From contig OZ316892.1 in NCBI GenBank assembly GCA_973895155.1, positions 8,246,001 to 8,310,000 of the forward strand: DNA of 64,000 nucleotides. Reading direction: 5' to 3'. Both the position numbers and the translations under genes were made by a program. The notes beneath the pieces are model-generated. The model had not been told where the DNA came from and did not search any database. It saw only the letters and a list, made by a program, of their open reading frames with translations. Positions 1 to 10,429 of this stretch are shown piece by piece; within the stretch, counting starts at the first letter, position 1, and each line of letters begins with the position of its first letter. This DNA is from Marsupella aquatica (taxonomy: Eukaryota > Marchantiophyta).

Positions 1-1087
1 CAGATTAAAGAGAAATTGACAAAGGTGCAGCTGGAGTTAGCCGATGCGAGGGAGGAGGTATAGGATCTTAATTGGCAAGTCGATAGGCTTAGGAAGGCAG
101 CTAAAGACCAGACCACTCAGAGCAAGAAGGCCTTGGCCGCAGCCCAAGGGAAGCATGAAAAGCTACTTGATCGGCTGGATGCCATGCAGGAGAAACATGA
201 GGACGCCCTGAGTACAGCGGCCAATGATCACCTAAGCCGAGCCTAGCAAATACGCAAGGAGCTTCAGGGGGATATAGAGAAAACAAAGAAGGCATGGAAG
301 GAAGAGGTCACGAAGCTGGAAACCATCAATAACTCCTTGAAGGCAGCCGCAAATAAGCAAGAGTTGGAGATCGTGCAGATCTTAAATGAGGAGCTGAAGG
401 CAGCCAAGGCTGAGATATTACGGCTTAACGATGAAGTTGAAGACGTATCTCAGGAGTTGGAGGAGGCCAAGGATAAGATGATCGGGTTGCAGAGGCGTGC
501 CGACAATCAAACGGAGAAATTGAAGAAGTATGTCGAAGCGGGATATGGGTCACCAACTGAAAGGCTGCCCGTCAGTAGTATGGTAGGCGGAAATACAATG
601 AATCCAAAGCCAAAGCCGAGCTCACTGTTGTCAAGCGTGACTGGGGGCAAACTAAGCCATGCAATTAGTGGCAGATTTGGCAAAGACGTTCATGGGGCCG
701 GGCAATAATAAAGTTAAACCCCTTAAAGCCACTCCGGAGGAAGTCGAGAGCTTGGCCGCTCACATTTGCGGTACTGTGGCCCTGAAGGCAGTTGTGGTAG
801 AGGTAAAAACTACGGATCAACTTGGAGTTGCGGTGACAGGTTCAGACGATGGTACTGCTTCTATGGACGCCTAGAACGTGAAGCCGTCGGTTATTGAGAC
901 CGAGCGCATCGGGGAGCAGGCTTGGATTGAGGAAGTTAAGGCAAAAGCTCTCTAGGCCGTTGCCGAGGAGGATGAAGTCGAGGCCGAACCCAAAGCCATA
1001 GTTAATGTGGCCGAGGGTAGTCAGCCAAAGCCGAGTTTAGGGGAAGGTGCAGAGTCGGACGGCTCAGGATTACCACCGGTCATCTGA
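1..1087 (+). pseudogene. Decayed coiled-coil reading frame, 5' end outside window
   Basis: A lysine/glutamate-rich, heptad-like coiled-coil frame runs in frame 1 from the window edge to about 700. It then continues in frame 2 to a TGA at 1085-1087, so there is one frameshift near 660-705. In-frame TAG stops interrupt it at 61-63, 244-246, 872-874 and 953-955. Reading through them gives continuous charged, helix-prone sequence on both sides, so this is one decayed gene and not several small ones. I recognise no catalytic domain. It could be the structural ORF of a retroelement or a dead host coiled-coil gene. Which one is not decidable from this sequence. Confidence 0.55.
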
Positions 1088-2239
1088 CAATTAATTAAGG
1101 CGGGCTAGTCGTCAGTTGGAAGGAGGACGTGGCTGAAGGAGAAGGGCTTGGGCCAAGAGGGCGCGGCCGTTGTAGGATGTGGACAGGGCAAGTAGCGCTC
1201 TGTCGGCTTGAATAGTTCGATTGTGTTAGAGGTCCGGATCCATCGGGTTTCTGGCTTAGGCAGATTAGTTTTGTTTTTTGTTCAATAAAAAGGATTATCG
1301 CGGTGGCAAGGCGGGATTGCAGGGGTAGGCTTTCCGCGCTTCTTTCAGTCACGCTGCAAGGATAAAAACCCGGGCAGCGTGGCTGGGAGGGGTTCTTTTC
1401 TTAGTCAAGGCTTCAGTGTAAATCATTTATTGTTGTGAGCACAAGAAGCTCTCGGCTAAATCTAGACCGCAGGATATCAGTAAACTACCAGTTCCCTTGG
1501 ATTTCTGAGCAATTATTTGAATTGAGTTGGCCTTGTTGCCTAGTTCGCAGATTTTTTCCATCCAAGAAGTTGAGTGTTGTGATATCTATTGCTTGATCGA
1601 TTTAAGTCAGATAGGGTGAACTGTTGAGCAAAGTACAATCGCATTGTCTTGATTGGAGATTGCCCAATCAAACTATGAGAGAAAAGTGAGGATTGAGAGT
1701 GTTTAGTCGGTGAAGTGTGGGTTGAGTCCGTCTGAAAAAGACCTTCAGCCGGCTTAAGAAATTAAGCCATAGAGGTACATTCCGGGGGCGGAATACAAAT
1801 ATACCTGAAGAAGTTAAAGAGGAATTAGGTGTCTCAGTTGTGCACAATTCACAAGCCCAGTGAAAGAACCGGTCCGGTAAGTGTGGACCGAAGGAGAGGA
1901 TCGCGTTTCCAAGCCGAATAGCTACCATACGGCAAGAGGACGGACATAAATGAGTGGTTTATGATCAATTGAGGGTAGTTCTTGGGGTTAGAGGTCTTGG
2001 AAAACACGCCACATGCTCCCAACCGAGCGGCCAACAACACAGTCAACAACAGGGTTCTAAATAAGAAGGGTTCTAAATGAAGCCAAAATTGGTTAGAGTG
2101 ACTGCTAGAAGAACAATTGACCCAAAAGTGTAGCAAGGGCCTATTAGGTTAAAAATGTTTTGTAGGGGCCCGTCAGGTAAGAAAGTTACACAAGAGTGCC
2201 CATCAAGCATATACGTCCCCAACTACTCATTCCTTGAAC
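1088..2239. other. No gene seen; possible retroelement 3' flank
   Basis: No convincing coding exon follows the decayed frame. There is an AATAAA at 1284-1289 and a TATA-like ATAAAAA near 1363, spaced as in an LTR, but I could not find both LTR ends or a second copy. Short antisense frames here have no family resemblance. Confidence 0.3.
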
Positions 2240-2410
2240 ATTAATAGAGACAGAGATTAAAAAGAATTGCAAAAAAAACATTCTATGTTATTTCCTTTTC
2301 ATCTTTGCCCATCCATGTATAAAATTTTGTTTCCCCTCATTTTTGTTCCTCCTCATTTTCAATTTTGTCCTTAATTAGTCGCTGTCATTTTGTCCCTTCC
2401 CTGGGCCCGC
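2240..2410. repeat. Dispersed repeat family R1, copy 1
   Basis: A T/C-rich segment with the run of motifs CATCTTTGCCCATCC, TTTTGTTCCTCCTCATTTTC and AATTTTGTCC. The same ordered motifs recur, diverged, at about 3110-3400 and again at 52380-52535. Together these are three copies of one old dispersed element, probably a non-autonomous transposon. Ends are approximate. Confidence 0.5.
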
Positions 2411-3109
2411 ACTAAGGGAAATGTACCTAGATATACTTGTGACCAAAGCCTCCCTAGATACCCCTTGTTATATTTTGGAGGAACATTTAAATATATCTTG
2501 TTCATTCTAAAAAGAAATTTCAGTCCTATATAAAATCCTCCTAGGTTATTATAATCTTTGATATTTTAGGATTTAAATACCCTTCATTTGTTATAAAAAA
2601 AGGTTTAGGGGATGCATATAAGCATTTTTTCACATGGGGCCATCCATTCTATGGGTCCAAGAACCCAAAATTAACCTAGGTTACACTCAAATACGAGAGG
2701 GTTGGGGAGGGGGTTTAAGGTTCTTGTGTGAGAACTGGTACAAGAGACTGACCCTATCACATACCCTAAACCAATGCGACTACGACACATGGACTAATCA
2801 AATGTTGACACCTATCATGGAGTATTTACATATCCCACCAGCTAATGTAATGGGCAACCAAATTTATAATAGTCTCCATTCCTTCTAACCTAGACTATGC
2901 ATATATGGTGCCCTAGTTCATCCTAACCTTGTTCTAATATTATTTTCAAAATGGATTCAAAATACCCGTCGGACATTTGCACGTATGTTTTGTTATTTCA
3001 TAAGCTGAGGGCCCAGGGTGTCCCTTATTGAGAGTTACGGGCTAAAGGTAGACGACAATCCTTAGAGAAAGTAACTTTGCATCACACTTTATTGGCCCAA
3101 TCATCTGTT
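2411..3109. other. Non-genic, nothing recognised
   Basis: AT-rich DNA with only short frames and no domain signal. An 84-residue frame at 2634-2888 has no recognisable homology. Confidence 0.4.
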
Positions 3110-3400
3110 CCTTGAACATAAATAGATATGAACACAAAAACAACAAAATCTTGCAAAATGAAGAATTATAAGTTATTTCCCGTTCATCTTTGACTCATCC
3201 CTATTTTTTTGTTCATACTCATTTCAATTTTGTCTTTATTTAGAGTCAATGTAACTTTTGTGCATCTTTGCTCCCTTTCTTGTTCACCATTATTCTCAGT
3301 TTTGCCCTTATTGGGGTTACAGTCTAGAGGCTTCAGTCTAGATCCCAGTCTAGATAGTAGGCCTCTAAAGTAGCTTTAGTTCACACATTAGTAGTAAGAC
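3110..3400. repeat. Dispersed repeat family R1, copy 2
   Basis: It matches copies 1 and 3. It contains CATCTTTGACTCATCC and ATTTCAATTTTGTC, then GGTTACAGTCTAGAGGC and AGTCTAGATAGTAGGC. The same CTAGA-rich tail appears at about 52470-52505 in copy 3. Confidence 0.5.
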
Positions 3401-3426
3401 TAGCCCAATGCCCATGCATTGCACAA
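3400..3426. repeat. Shared boundary motif of repeat family R2
   Basis: CTAGCCCAATGCCCATGCAT followed by TGCACAAAAGA. Close matches occur at 23292-23316, 33942-33975 and 34591-34612. Here and at 33942 it stands directly before a purine-rich GATGT minisatellite, so it is probably one end of a transposable element. Confidence 0.45.
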
Positions 3427-3735
3427 AAGATGTCAAGGTAATAAAACATGTCAAGGAGAGAAATGATGTTGAAGTGAGCAAAAAATGTCGAGGTGATAAA
3501 AGGTGTCAAGGTGATAAAAGATGTCGAGGAGAGAAAAATATGTCAAGGTGAGCAAAAGATATCAAGGTGATAAAAGATGTCAAAGAATGACAAAAGATGT
3601 GGAGGTGATAAAAGATGTTGAGGTGAGCAAAAGATGTCAAAGAGAAAAAAATGGTTAGTAACATTGAGAAAAATATTTTGAGGAAGGAAAAAATATTTTG
3701 AGGAGAGAAAAAGATGTAGACCTGAGCAGAAGATG
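3420..3735. repeat. Tandem minisatellite, about 18-bp unit
   Basis: About 15 diverged copies of a purine-rich unit close to AAAAGATGTCAAGGTGAT (variants with GAGGTGAG or AAGGAGAG). Open frames on either strand here are products of the repeat, not genes. Confidence 0.85.
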
Positions 3736-6700
3736 AGGAGGCTAGGAGTCCATAAGAGATAAGAAAAATATTGAGTCATATAGTCATTGTGGCCATATCT
3801 TTCTCCTTACTCAAAATCTTTTTAATTCTCAAAATAGGGGAAGGACAAAAATCTATTTTAGCAAAAATTAGAGGGTTCTCCCCCAAAAATATGGGAATGA
3901 ATGGTTTAGGATGGGATTCCATACAATCTCTAGCTCAAAAGTTTCACCATTAAAAAAAGAAAAATCTCAATTGCTTTTATAAAAACTGTCCCCCTCACTA
4001 AAAACAAAAAAAAATTGATAAAGATGTATACAAAGAATTTTCACTTGAGTCTTTGGGTATCAGATGGTAGTGGTCAGTGAATAATACCAAGATTCGTGAC
4101 TAGTTAATGAGTCCTGAACAAAAACGTAAAGAAAGACACAAAAGACAGAGTGGGAGAAACCGGGGAGAAAACAAAGTGTAGAAAAGGAATTAAACGGAAT
4201 TCATCCGTGGACCCCCATGTTAGTTTAGAGGCAGTTATGTAGAAACTGAAGCCTAGATGGACCTCCAAATCTAAAGAAAAAACTTTCAAAAATGGACAAG
4301 TCAATGTTTGATACTTGAAACAATTGCCAAACTTACCAAGACAACCATAATTAACATCGATCACAAAACAAGCTACAATGTGAACTACTGTTTAATGTGT
4401 GGGCGGCTTAATTGCTCACTTCAGCAAAATGGTGTTCGACGGTTTCCTCCACGTTATCAAAGGGATGCTGGATGCATTCATGTTGCATCGAAAGTAATCA
4501 GTTTCCAATTCCTACATGCAGATAGACAAAGAGAGAGAAGTCATCGGTGTCATCAAATCACTAACCTTGCATAATTGTTTTAGACAAAAAGTTTCATGGA
4601 AACAAATTTCCAATTGTGGAATCCGGAATGGATTGAAAGCTAGAGAAATGACCACTTTAGTACTTGATAAAATCTCCCAATGTCACTTTCATTGAAAAGT
4701 TAGAGAACATTGGAAACTCATAATCTCCTCAAAACTCAACTAAATCTATCAATGTTAAGTTCATTAAACAACTAAAGAAATTCTAAAATTAATAATCTCT
4801 TTAGTACTCGATAAAATCTATCAGTTTTAGGTTCATTCTCATGGAAGGGGTCGACATTTGAGGGGTTGTACAACAAAAAATTTCTATTTACATTAGAGAT
4901 TACAAAATCATGGGTAAAATCTATTTTTCAAATTATTTACTCAATTCTTATCAAATGGTCAGTGACAATGCTGAGCTCATCACGACCGCCTCTTCAAGAT
5001 CTTTCGAATGCCATATTATACGTGAGTTTCCATTATGATTTGACTCAACAATGTCAAATCAAAAATTGTTGTCTGGAAAATTTTATGTTTTGAATAAAAT
5101 CAAAATGAAAATAAAACTGTTACTGGGAGCAGTTTTACCTCAATCTTTTTATCTTTTGATTTGCATGTCAATTTTTTGACATTGTTTTTTGCGGCATGGC
5201 GTCCTAGTTTTTACAGTAAAGTTTCCACAAACACGAATGTAGAAGTTAATTTTATCCAAAAACAAGTCCCTTTTTGTTTGTGGCATGTCATGATGATGTG
5301 GCGGGCTGTGGAGCCAGGAATTTTGGAAAGGACCTCTAATGGGGGTCCGTAACAAAAGCAAATTAACACGCAAAGGACAAACTAGGAGAAAGATATCGTA
5401 CATAAAAGAAACTAAAGGGATAGTATCCAAAAGGTATGGATTTTGTCTAATCTAGGGTCACAAAAGGCATCCTTTAAATCAAACGGTTGGAATTGATTCC
5501 AGAAAAAGGGTGGGATCCCTTATTATAGTGTGTGATGTTTTCTTTTTAAATTGGACCTTGTCTCCATGTGCAATTCTCCATCTCCCCACCCCTGGCACTT
5601 CCTTTTACTTGACCCAATGCTGACGGCCCTCCTTACAGGAATACATACATGGTGCCTATGATCCCCTTCCTTATTTTGGAATCTAACGATCAAGAAAATT
5701 GACATGTTATATCTGCCGGCTTGGAAACATCCAGTGTTTTCGCTTTTTTGTAAGCAGACAATCCCAAAATTTGGCGGGAAGTCATATTGTAGTGTGTAGA
5801 CTAGGGGTAAGGACTTCCTCCAAGCAGTGGTCCCCTCCAAAATGCTATCTGGCTGTCTCAGCCAAATTGGATGTTCAGATGTAGTGGCATGGTGATCAAC
5901 TTTGGGGCACTGGCCACTTCAAGATTGCATCCTGGTTTAGCCCTAAGTAACATGGGCCATCTTAAAGGGAGACTTTGACAGTCAGGGGCGATGGCCCTAG
6001 CCTAGTGCAAGGGAAGAATGGCTAGTTAGGATTAATATATTGTGAGAATGAGATTGAAGACTGGGTATGCATGTTTGTTTGCCACATATGTCAATAAATA
6101 CCACTAGATAGACATGGGTCAATCAGCATGATTATTAGATCATACTACTTTTGGGCAAGCCAGTGTGAAGCTCAGAATGAAACAACCTTTAATCTACAAC
6201 CTTTAATCTCTTGATATCTCAACCTTCTCCAGAGTTTCTCTAGTAAGAGCACTTTGATCAATCACTAGTGACAATCCATAGTAACTGTGGAAGGTTAATT
6301 TCAAGGTGTTGTGTGTCAGATTTGCAAAATTTCATTGGAACTTCAAAGAACTCATGAGTTGCCAGAGTAGAGTTTTATTGAGAAACGTACTATAGAATCT
6401 CTAATGAACCAAAGAAAGGTGTCTATGGCAACTGCATACCTAGAAATTTCTAATGGGACCCGACAGGCCCTCCTTACTGCTGGAAGGCTCTTGTCATAAA
6501 GTAAGATGTGCCATGGTCAGGAGAGGACAAAATTCAAGATTTCGCTACAGGAAGTATCAGGCGAGACTTGAACCCTAGCATCTTGTAATTAAAGTACTTG
6601 CTGTTAAAGACTGGAGACTGGAGACTGGATCCTGGTAGAGCTTTATGTTTAATCTAAAAACAATGTGTACATTGAAAAGTCAGTGTTGTTTACATCCACA

Positions 6701-7716
6701 TGCTTAGCACATGCTTTAAATTTAATTACCAAACTTCTTTAATTCCATGCAAACACACTGCCAACGAACAAACAATGTGAAATGGGGAGATGAGATCCCA
6801 ATGGTCCTATGTTCACTCGGAAGAACAGGCACTCAGGCTCCTCCCAATTTCAAGGAAACTCACCAAACTCGTTTTACCTGTTTGTGAGTTTAGGTCCATG
6901 CAACATGAGAAGATTAAAAATTTCTCATGTACACTCGCGTAACACGTTTTCGTGACCCAAAAGGCTACTCATGGAGTCTACGTAACATTTTACTGAACGA
7001 GCAGAGCAAAATAAAGGGGGACAAAAGAAGGGAAAAACCCACAGAAAAAGGATTCTCGTGGATGCTGCCGAAACCCGGGCAATGGGGTCATGGTTGTTGA
7101 GAATTCGTTTTGAAGAGGCTGGCAAGTGGGATATGGCACTGACGTTGAAAATGATATTGATCAGGTCTTTGGTCATCAGACTAAAGAATAGTTTGTTTCT
7201 TTTTGTCTTGAAACCCAAGGCAGACCCATCCCCAACCAAAGCTAGACAACCTACTTGGGAACGTATGCCTTTGTAGGGTACCTAGCCACAAGGGGTCATA
7301 CCCAGGGATCCAACAATTTTTTATTCTTGGAACTGAAAGTAGAGTGACCCATCCCCAAACAAGGATAGAAAATCTACTCCCGACCATGGGCCTCTATAAG
7401 GTAGCCGCAAGGGGTCTTTGCTCAGGGTCCAGCGGGACCCAGAAGGAAGTGAGGGAGCCCCAAAGCTGACGAGGCTAAGGAGAAACCATTCCTTCCACCG
7501 TAAACCCTTTGTGAATTTTTTTCTTTGTATCTGTAACAAGTTATGAGACATTACCCCCAGGTGAAGCCATGGAACCCTGGGCTAGCCTGGCCTGGGGATT
7601 ATGAAATTTGAATGAGAAACAGGGTAATTGCAAGTGGCAGACACTGACAGATCAGAATTTTACTGTGTCAAACTGAACCAAATGTTTTATAAAAATTCAC
7701 TCAGGCTTTACGCTTG
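3736..7716. other. Intergenic; no gene recognised
   Basis: Apart from a diverged repeat at 4653-4842 and a small (GAGACTG)3 run at about 6609-6630, I see only short spurious frames. Some stretches carry a TTGAACC core (about 6570, 7897), like the reverse complement of a pol III B box. No paired A box could be placed. Confidence 0.4.
4653..4842. repeat. Diverged tandem repeat, about 75-bp unit
   Basis: Two and a half units share the pattern AGTACTTGATAAAATCT, then GTCACTTTCATT or GTTAAGTTCATT, then AATAATCTCT. The repeated phrase 'ATAAAATCTATCA' near 4810 marks the last unit. Confidence 0.5.
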
Positions 7717-7811
7717 GTAACTCATGCCCACTTGGGGATAATGGATGTAATCCCCTTGGGCTCAGCACCCTCTGGGATTACATCCCATTACCCCCTCTTG
7801 CAATGGGTTAC
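7717..7811. repeat. Fold-back inverted repeat
   Basis: GGGGATAATGGATGTAATCC at 7734-7753 pairs almost perfectly with the complement of GGATTACATCCCATTACCCC at 7775-7794, with a loop of about 20 bases. Weaker pairing continues outwards to about 7717 and 7811. This is the structure of a small fold-back or MITE-like element. Confidence 0.7.
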
Positions 7812-7850
7812 CCTACATGGGTTACCCTACACGGGTTACCCTACACGTTA
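7803..7850. repeat. Short tandem repeat, GGGTTACCCTACA unit
   Basis: Three head-to-tail copies of a 14-16-bp unit GGGTTACCCTACAY adjoin the right arm of the fold-back element. The units resemble degenerate telomere repeats only superficially. Confidence 0.75.
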
Positions 7851-8227
7851 CACTGCACCCCCACACTCGTGACAAGAAACCATTCCTACACATACCGAGA
7901 GATTGAACCTCGACCTCTCCATTATATCCCAAAGGCAGTTGGTTTAAAGAAATCATTTTGTATGAAATTTGTACATTGTAACGATGAGAATACACTACCG
8001 TGCTTTCCCTACTCACACTTACCAATCATACATTACGAGTTCCCACTGTAACATGACTGCGCATGCTTGGTTGGGTCAATCATTGAAGTCACAAAGGAAC
8101 TGAGTGAGCGAGAGTGTCACTCTCTGTCCACTAGCTAGAGTCGCTCGTTGTACTACTGTACAAAGCTTCAGAAGCCAGCCTCTATATCATGGTCTATGAT
8201 AATCACGTCAAACCGGGGTAATTGTAA

Positions 8228-8261
8228 CGTGCGAGCAAACAGTAAAAAATTTACTCGCACG
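8228..8261. repeat. Hairpin with 8-bp arms
   Basis: CGTGCGAG (8228-8235) pairs with CTCGCACG (8254-8261) around an AT-rich loop that adds a TAAA/TTTA pairing. It lies upstream of the Copia insertion in otherwise non-genic DNA. Confidence 0.6.
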
Positions 8262-8357
8262 AGCAAAAAAATTTCCTGCATGACCTCTATTTTTCTACAT
8301 GCAACTTCCTCGCTATCAACTACCTGGTTGGTAACATCCCTTTTGGGGACTCCCTTT

Positions 8358-8379
8358 TTGCTAGCGAGCTCGCTAGCAA
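8358..8379. repeat. Perfect 22-bp palindrome
   Basis: TTGCTAGCGAG is followed directly by its reverse complement with no spacer. The core is GCTAGCGAGCTCGCTAGC. It lies 54 bp outside the Copia element's degraded end. Confidence 0.8.
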
Positions 8380-8432
8380 TCTGGAATCCTTAAAATAACA
8401 CAAAAAATGTAAAGGGCACAAAAAAAGCAACT

Positions 8433-8460
8433 TGTGAGAGTATGAATGGAATAAATCACG
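8433..8460 (-). repeat. 3' LTR remnant of the Copia element
   Basis: On the plus strand TGTGAGAGTATGAATG is followed by GAATAAATCACG. It matches the outer 28 bases of the 5' LTR at 11682-11709 with two differences, then similarity ends abruptly inside integrase sequence. It is the deletion junction. Confidence 0.8.
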
Positions 8461-9300
8461 CGCAAGATTTGCGCCAAAATGTGAGGCATAACCATGTTCC
8501 TCGTTGAAAGCAGTGTCACATTTGACCATTTAGTTGATGCGTCGATTAATACCATAAAGTAGCGGAAAGGTCCGCTTGGAGGGTTAATTGGCCCGCAAAC
8601 ATCTGCATGGATGATTTCCAAGAATTGGGGTATTTTAGTTGGCAATTTTGATGTCGTGGGCCTTGTTATTAATTTGCCGCGTGAGCATGCAGTGCATGGG
8701 GTGCTCGCTGGAAAGTGGCGTGTATTGATTGGAATGCCTCTTGAATTCTTAATGATTTTGGTTAGCATTGATTGACCGGGGTGGCCGAGGCGTGCATGCC
8801 AAAGTGCATGCAATTCGCTTGTGTTGGCATTGTTATGCAGGCATTCAATATGAGTTACATAAAACCCGCAAGGATACGAGAAAAGTGTTTCTTTAATGAT
8901 TTTCCCCGTAGGGGTATTTTCAACCAAGTGTATCACTTCCTGGTCTCTTGTGTCGCCCGTCTGGACATGTAGTCCATTTGCTCGTATATCTCTAAAACTG
9001 AGGAGATTACGGGTTGCGTTCGGGGCAAAAATGGCAGATTCTATGTGAATCGCTGTACCCTGCGGTAGTCTAATGGAAGCTGGGCCGAAGCCTTCTTCTA
9101 TTTGGCTAGGGCCATTTATAGTGGTCAGGGATCTACGTGAGGGTGTAATCTTGTGGAAAAGGTGCCTATCCCTGAGGATAGTATGCGTGGTCGCACTGTC
9201 GATAATACATGTGCTTGGACTATTTAAATCTGGTGTAGTGGAGCTACTTGCCACTAAGTGTGCCTCGGGTTGGGTAGGTCTGAAAAGTCTTGGAATGGGT
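8461..9300 (-). pseudogene. Copia pol fragment: protease, GAG-pre-integrase, truncated integrase
   Basis: Translated on the minus strand, the frame is open from about 9300. It contains a Copia protease motif (IIDSATTH, where active families usually have DSGA or DTGA). Next comes the pre-integrase HHCC finger (H-x-R-LGHPG then CTACSRGK). Integrase begins with the first catalytic Asp in IHADVCGP and the second in LIDASTKW, and stops after HILAQIL. The frame differs from gag by one position and overlaps it near 9244-9300, so gag-pol is either frameshifted by mutation or was expressed by recoding. The frame continues artificially through the LTR remnant to 8373. With no reverse transcriptase this copy cannot move itself. 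Confidence 0.88.
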
Positions 9301-10362
9301 CACTAGACTCCATAAATGCCCCGTGGGTTTCACGGGGTGGTGGCCTAGAGGTTTGTCCATCCTGGATGGACCGTTGGTATCTCTAAGGTGTTGCGGGATT
9401 CTACAATTTCTCGCTAGGTGGTTTGTCATGCCACATTCATGGCATTTTGGTCGTTCCCGTTGTTGTCGGGATTGTGACCAATCGTTTCTACGATTGTTGT
9501 TATATGTTCTACCACCGCCGTGTCCACCACGTCCTCCTCGTCCTCCACATCCTCCATGTCCTTCTCGTCCACCACGTCCTCCACGTCCTCTAAAGGTCCG
9601 TTGGGAGTTATATTGTGGACGTTGGTTATAGAAACTCCTTCTATTGTGGGTGTTTCTTCGGTTGCCATTCTTAGTGCGCTTAATGCCTTGCCTTGATGTG
9701 GAGGGTTCAGCATTTTCTATGTTATGGGTTTCATTCTGTTGTCCTGAGGGCAGTGTGCCCGCAGGTCGTTTTCTAGAGTTTACTAAAAGAAGTTCTTGGT
9801 TTCTTTCGGTGACTAGGAGGTGGGCTATGAGCTCGGAGTATTGCCCAAACTTCATGTTTCGATATTGTGTTGATAGCCACACATTCGATGAATGAAATGT
9901 CGACAAGGTCTTCTCTAGCAGATCCTTGTCTGTGATCGGCTCGCCACATAGTGCGAGGGTTGAGGTTATTCTAAAGAGTTCGCTATTGTAGGCTGAAATA
10001 GAGGTAAAGTCCTGGACTCGTAGGTTTAGCCAGTCTTGCCTGGCTTTAGGCAGTTCAACCAGTTTTTGGTGGTCGAATCGGGTTTGGAGCGTTGTCCAAA
10101 GTTCACGGGGGGTTGAGAGGTGCATGTATTGTCTTTGTAGGAATCTATGGATATGGCGTCTAAGGAATACGAGAGCCTTAGATTCGTTGGCTTTAGTTAA
10201 CGGGTCTGGTTGGGGTTCGCCAGCTAGTATAGGTTGAGCCATCCCTATAGCTGGGAGTAAGGTTAGCGAGGTTAGGTTTTCTTTTAGGTTCATGGACCAT
10301 TCTAGGTAGTAGCCGTCATCTATTTCTAGGGCGGGGAAGGTGAGTTTCTCAAGGTTGGCCAT
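9244..10362 (-). CDS. Copia gag polyprotein, element-encoded
   Basis: The frame is open on the minus strand from 10428. I prefer the internal start MANLEKL at 10362, typical for this family. Residues 1-180 form the UBN2-type retrotransposon gag domain (LEWSMNLKENL, LWTTLQTRFD, LEKTLSTFHSS). A Gly/Arg-rich RGGRGG stretch follows. The nucleocapsid zinc knuckle is CHECGMTNHLARNC, a canonical CX2CX4HX4C. The last 15 or so residues lie past the expected junction with protease and are out of frame with pol. The frame is uninterrupted, so this copy may still encode capsid protein, though the element lacks pol functions. Confidence 0.88.
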   Translation of the reverse strand: MANLEKLTFPALEIDDGYYLEWSMNLKENLTSLTLLPAIGMAQPILAGEPQPDPLTKANESKALVFLRRHIHRFLQRQYMHLSTPRELWTTLQTRFDHQKLVELPKARQDWLNLRVQDFTSISAYNSELFRITSTLALCGEPITDKDLLEKTLSTFHSSNVWLSTQYRNMKFGQYSELIAHLLVTERNQELLLVNSRKRPAGTLPSGQQNETHNIENAEPSTSRQGIKRTKNGNRRNTHNRRSFYNQRPQYNSQRTFRGRGGRGGREGHGGCGGRGGRGGHGGGRTYNNNRRNDWSQSRQQRERPKCHECGMTNHLARNCRIPQHLRDTNGPSRMDKPLGHHPVKPTGHLWSLVTHSKTFQTYPTRGTLSGK

Positions 10363-10429
10363 CTCTAAGGTCCTGGTGTGCAGCGGTGGTGTGGGTGTTG
10401 ATATAATATATATGTAGTCAAAAGACAAT

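Noticed and set aside
3420-3735. CRISPR array
   Set aside because: Repeats are head to tail without unique spacers and the DNA is plant nuclear; it is a minisatellite.
6541-6600. tRNA gene suggested by GACTTGAACCC
   Set aside because: A B-box-like core on the minus strand, but no A box at the right distance and no cloverleaf.
7803-7850. Interstitial telomere repeat
   Set aside because: The unit GGGTTACCCTACA is not TTTAGGG and occurs only three times.
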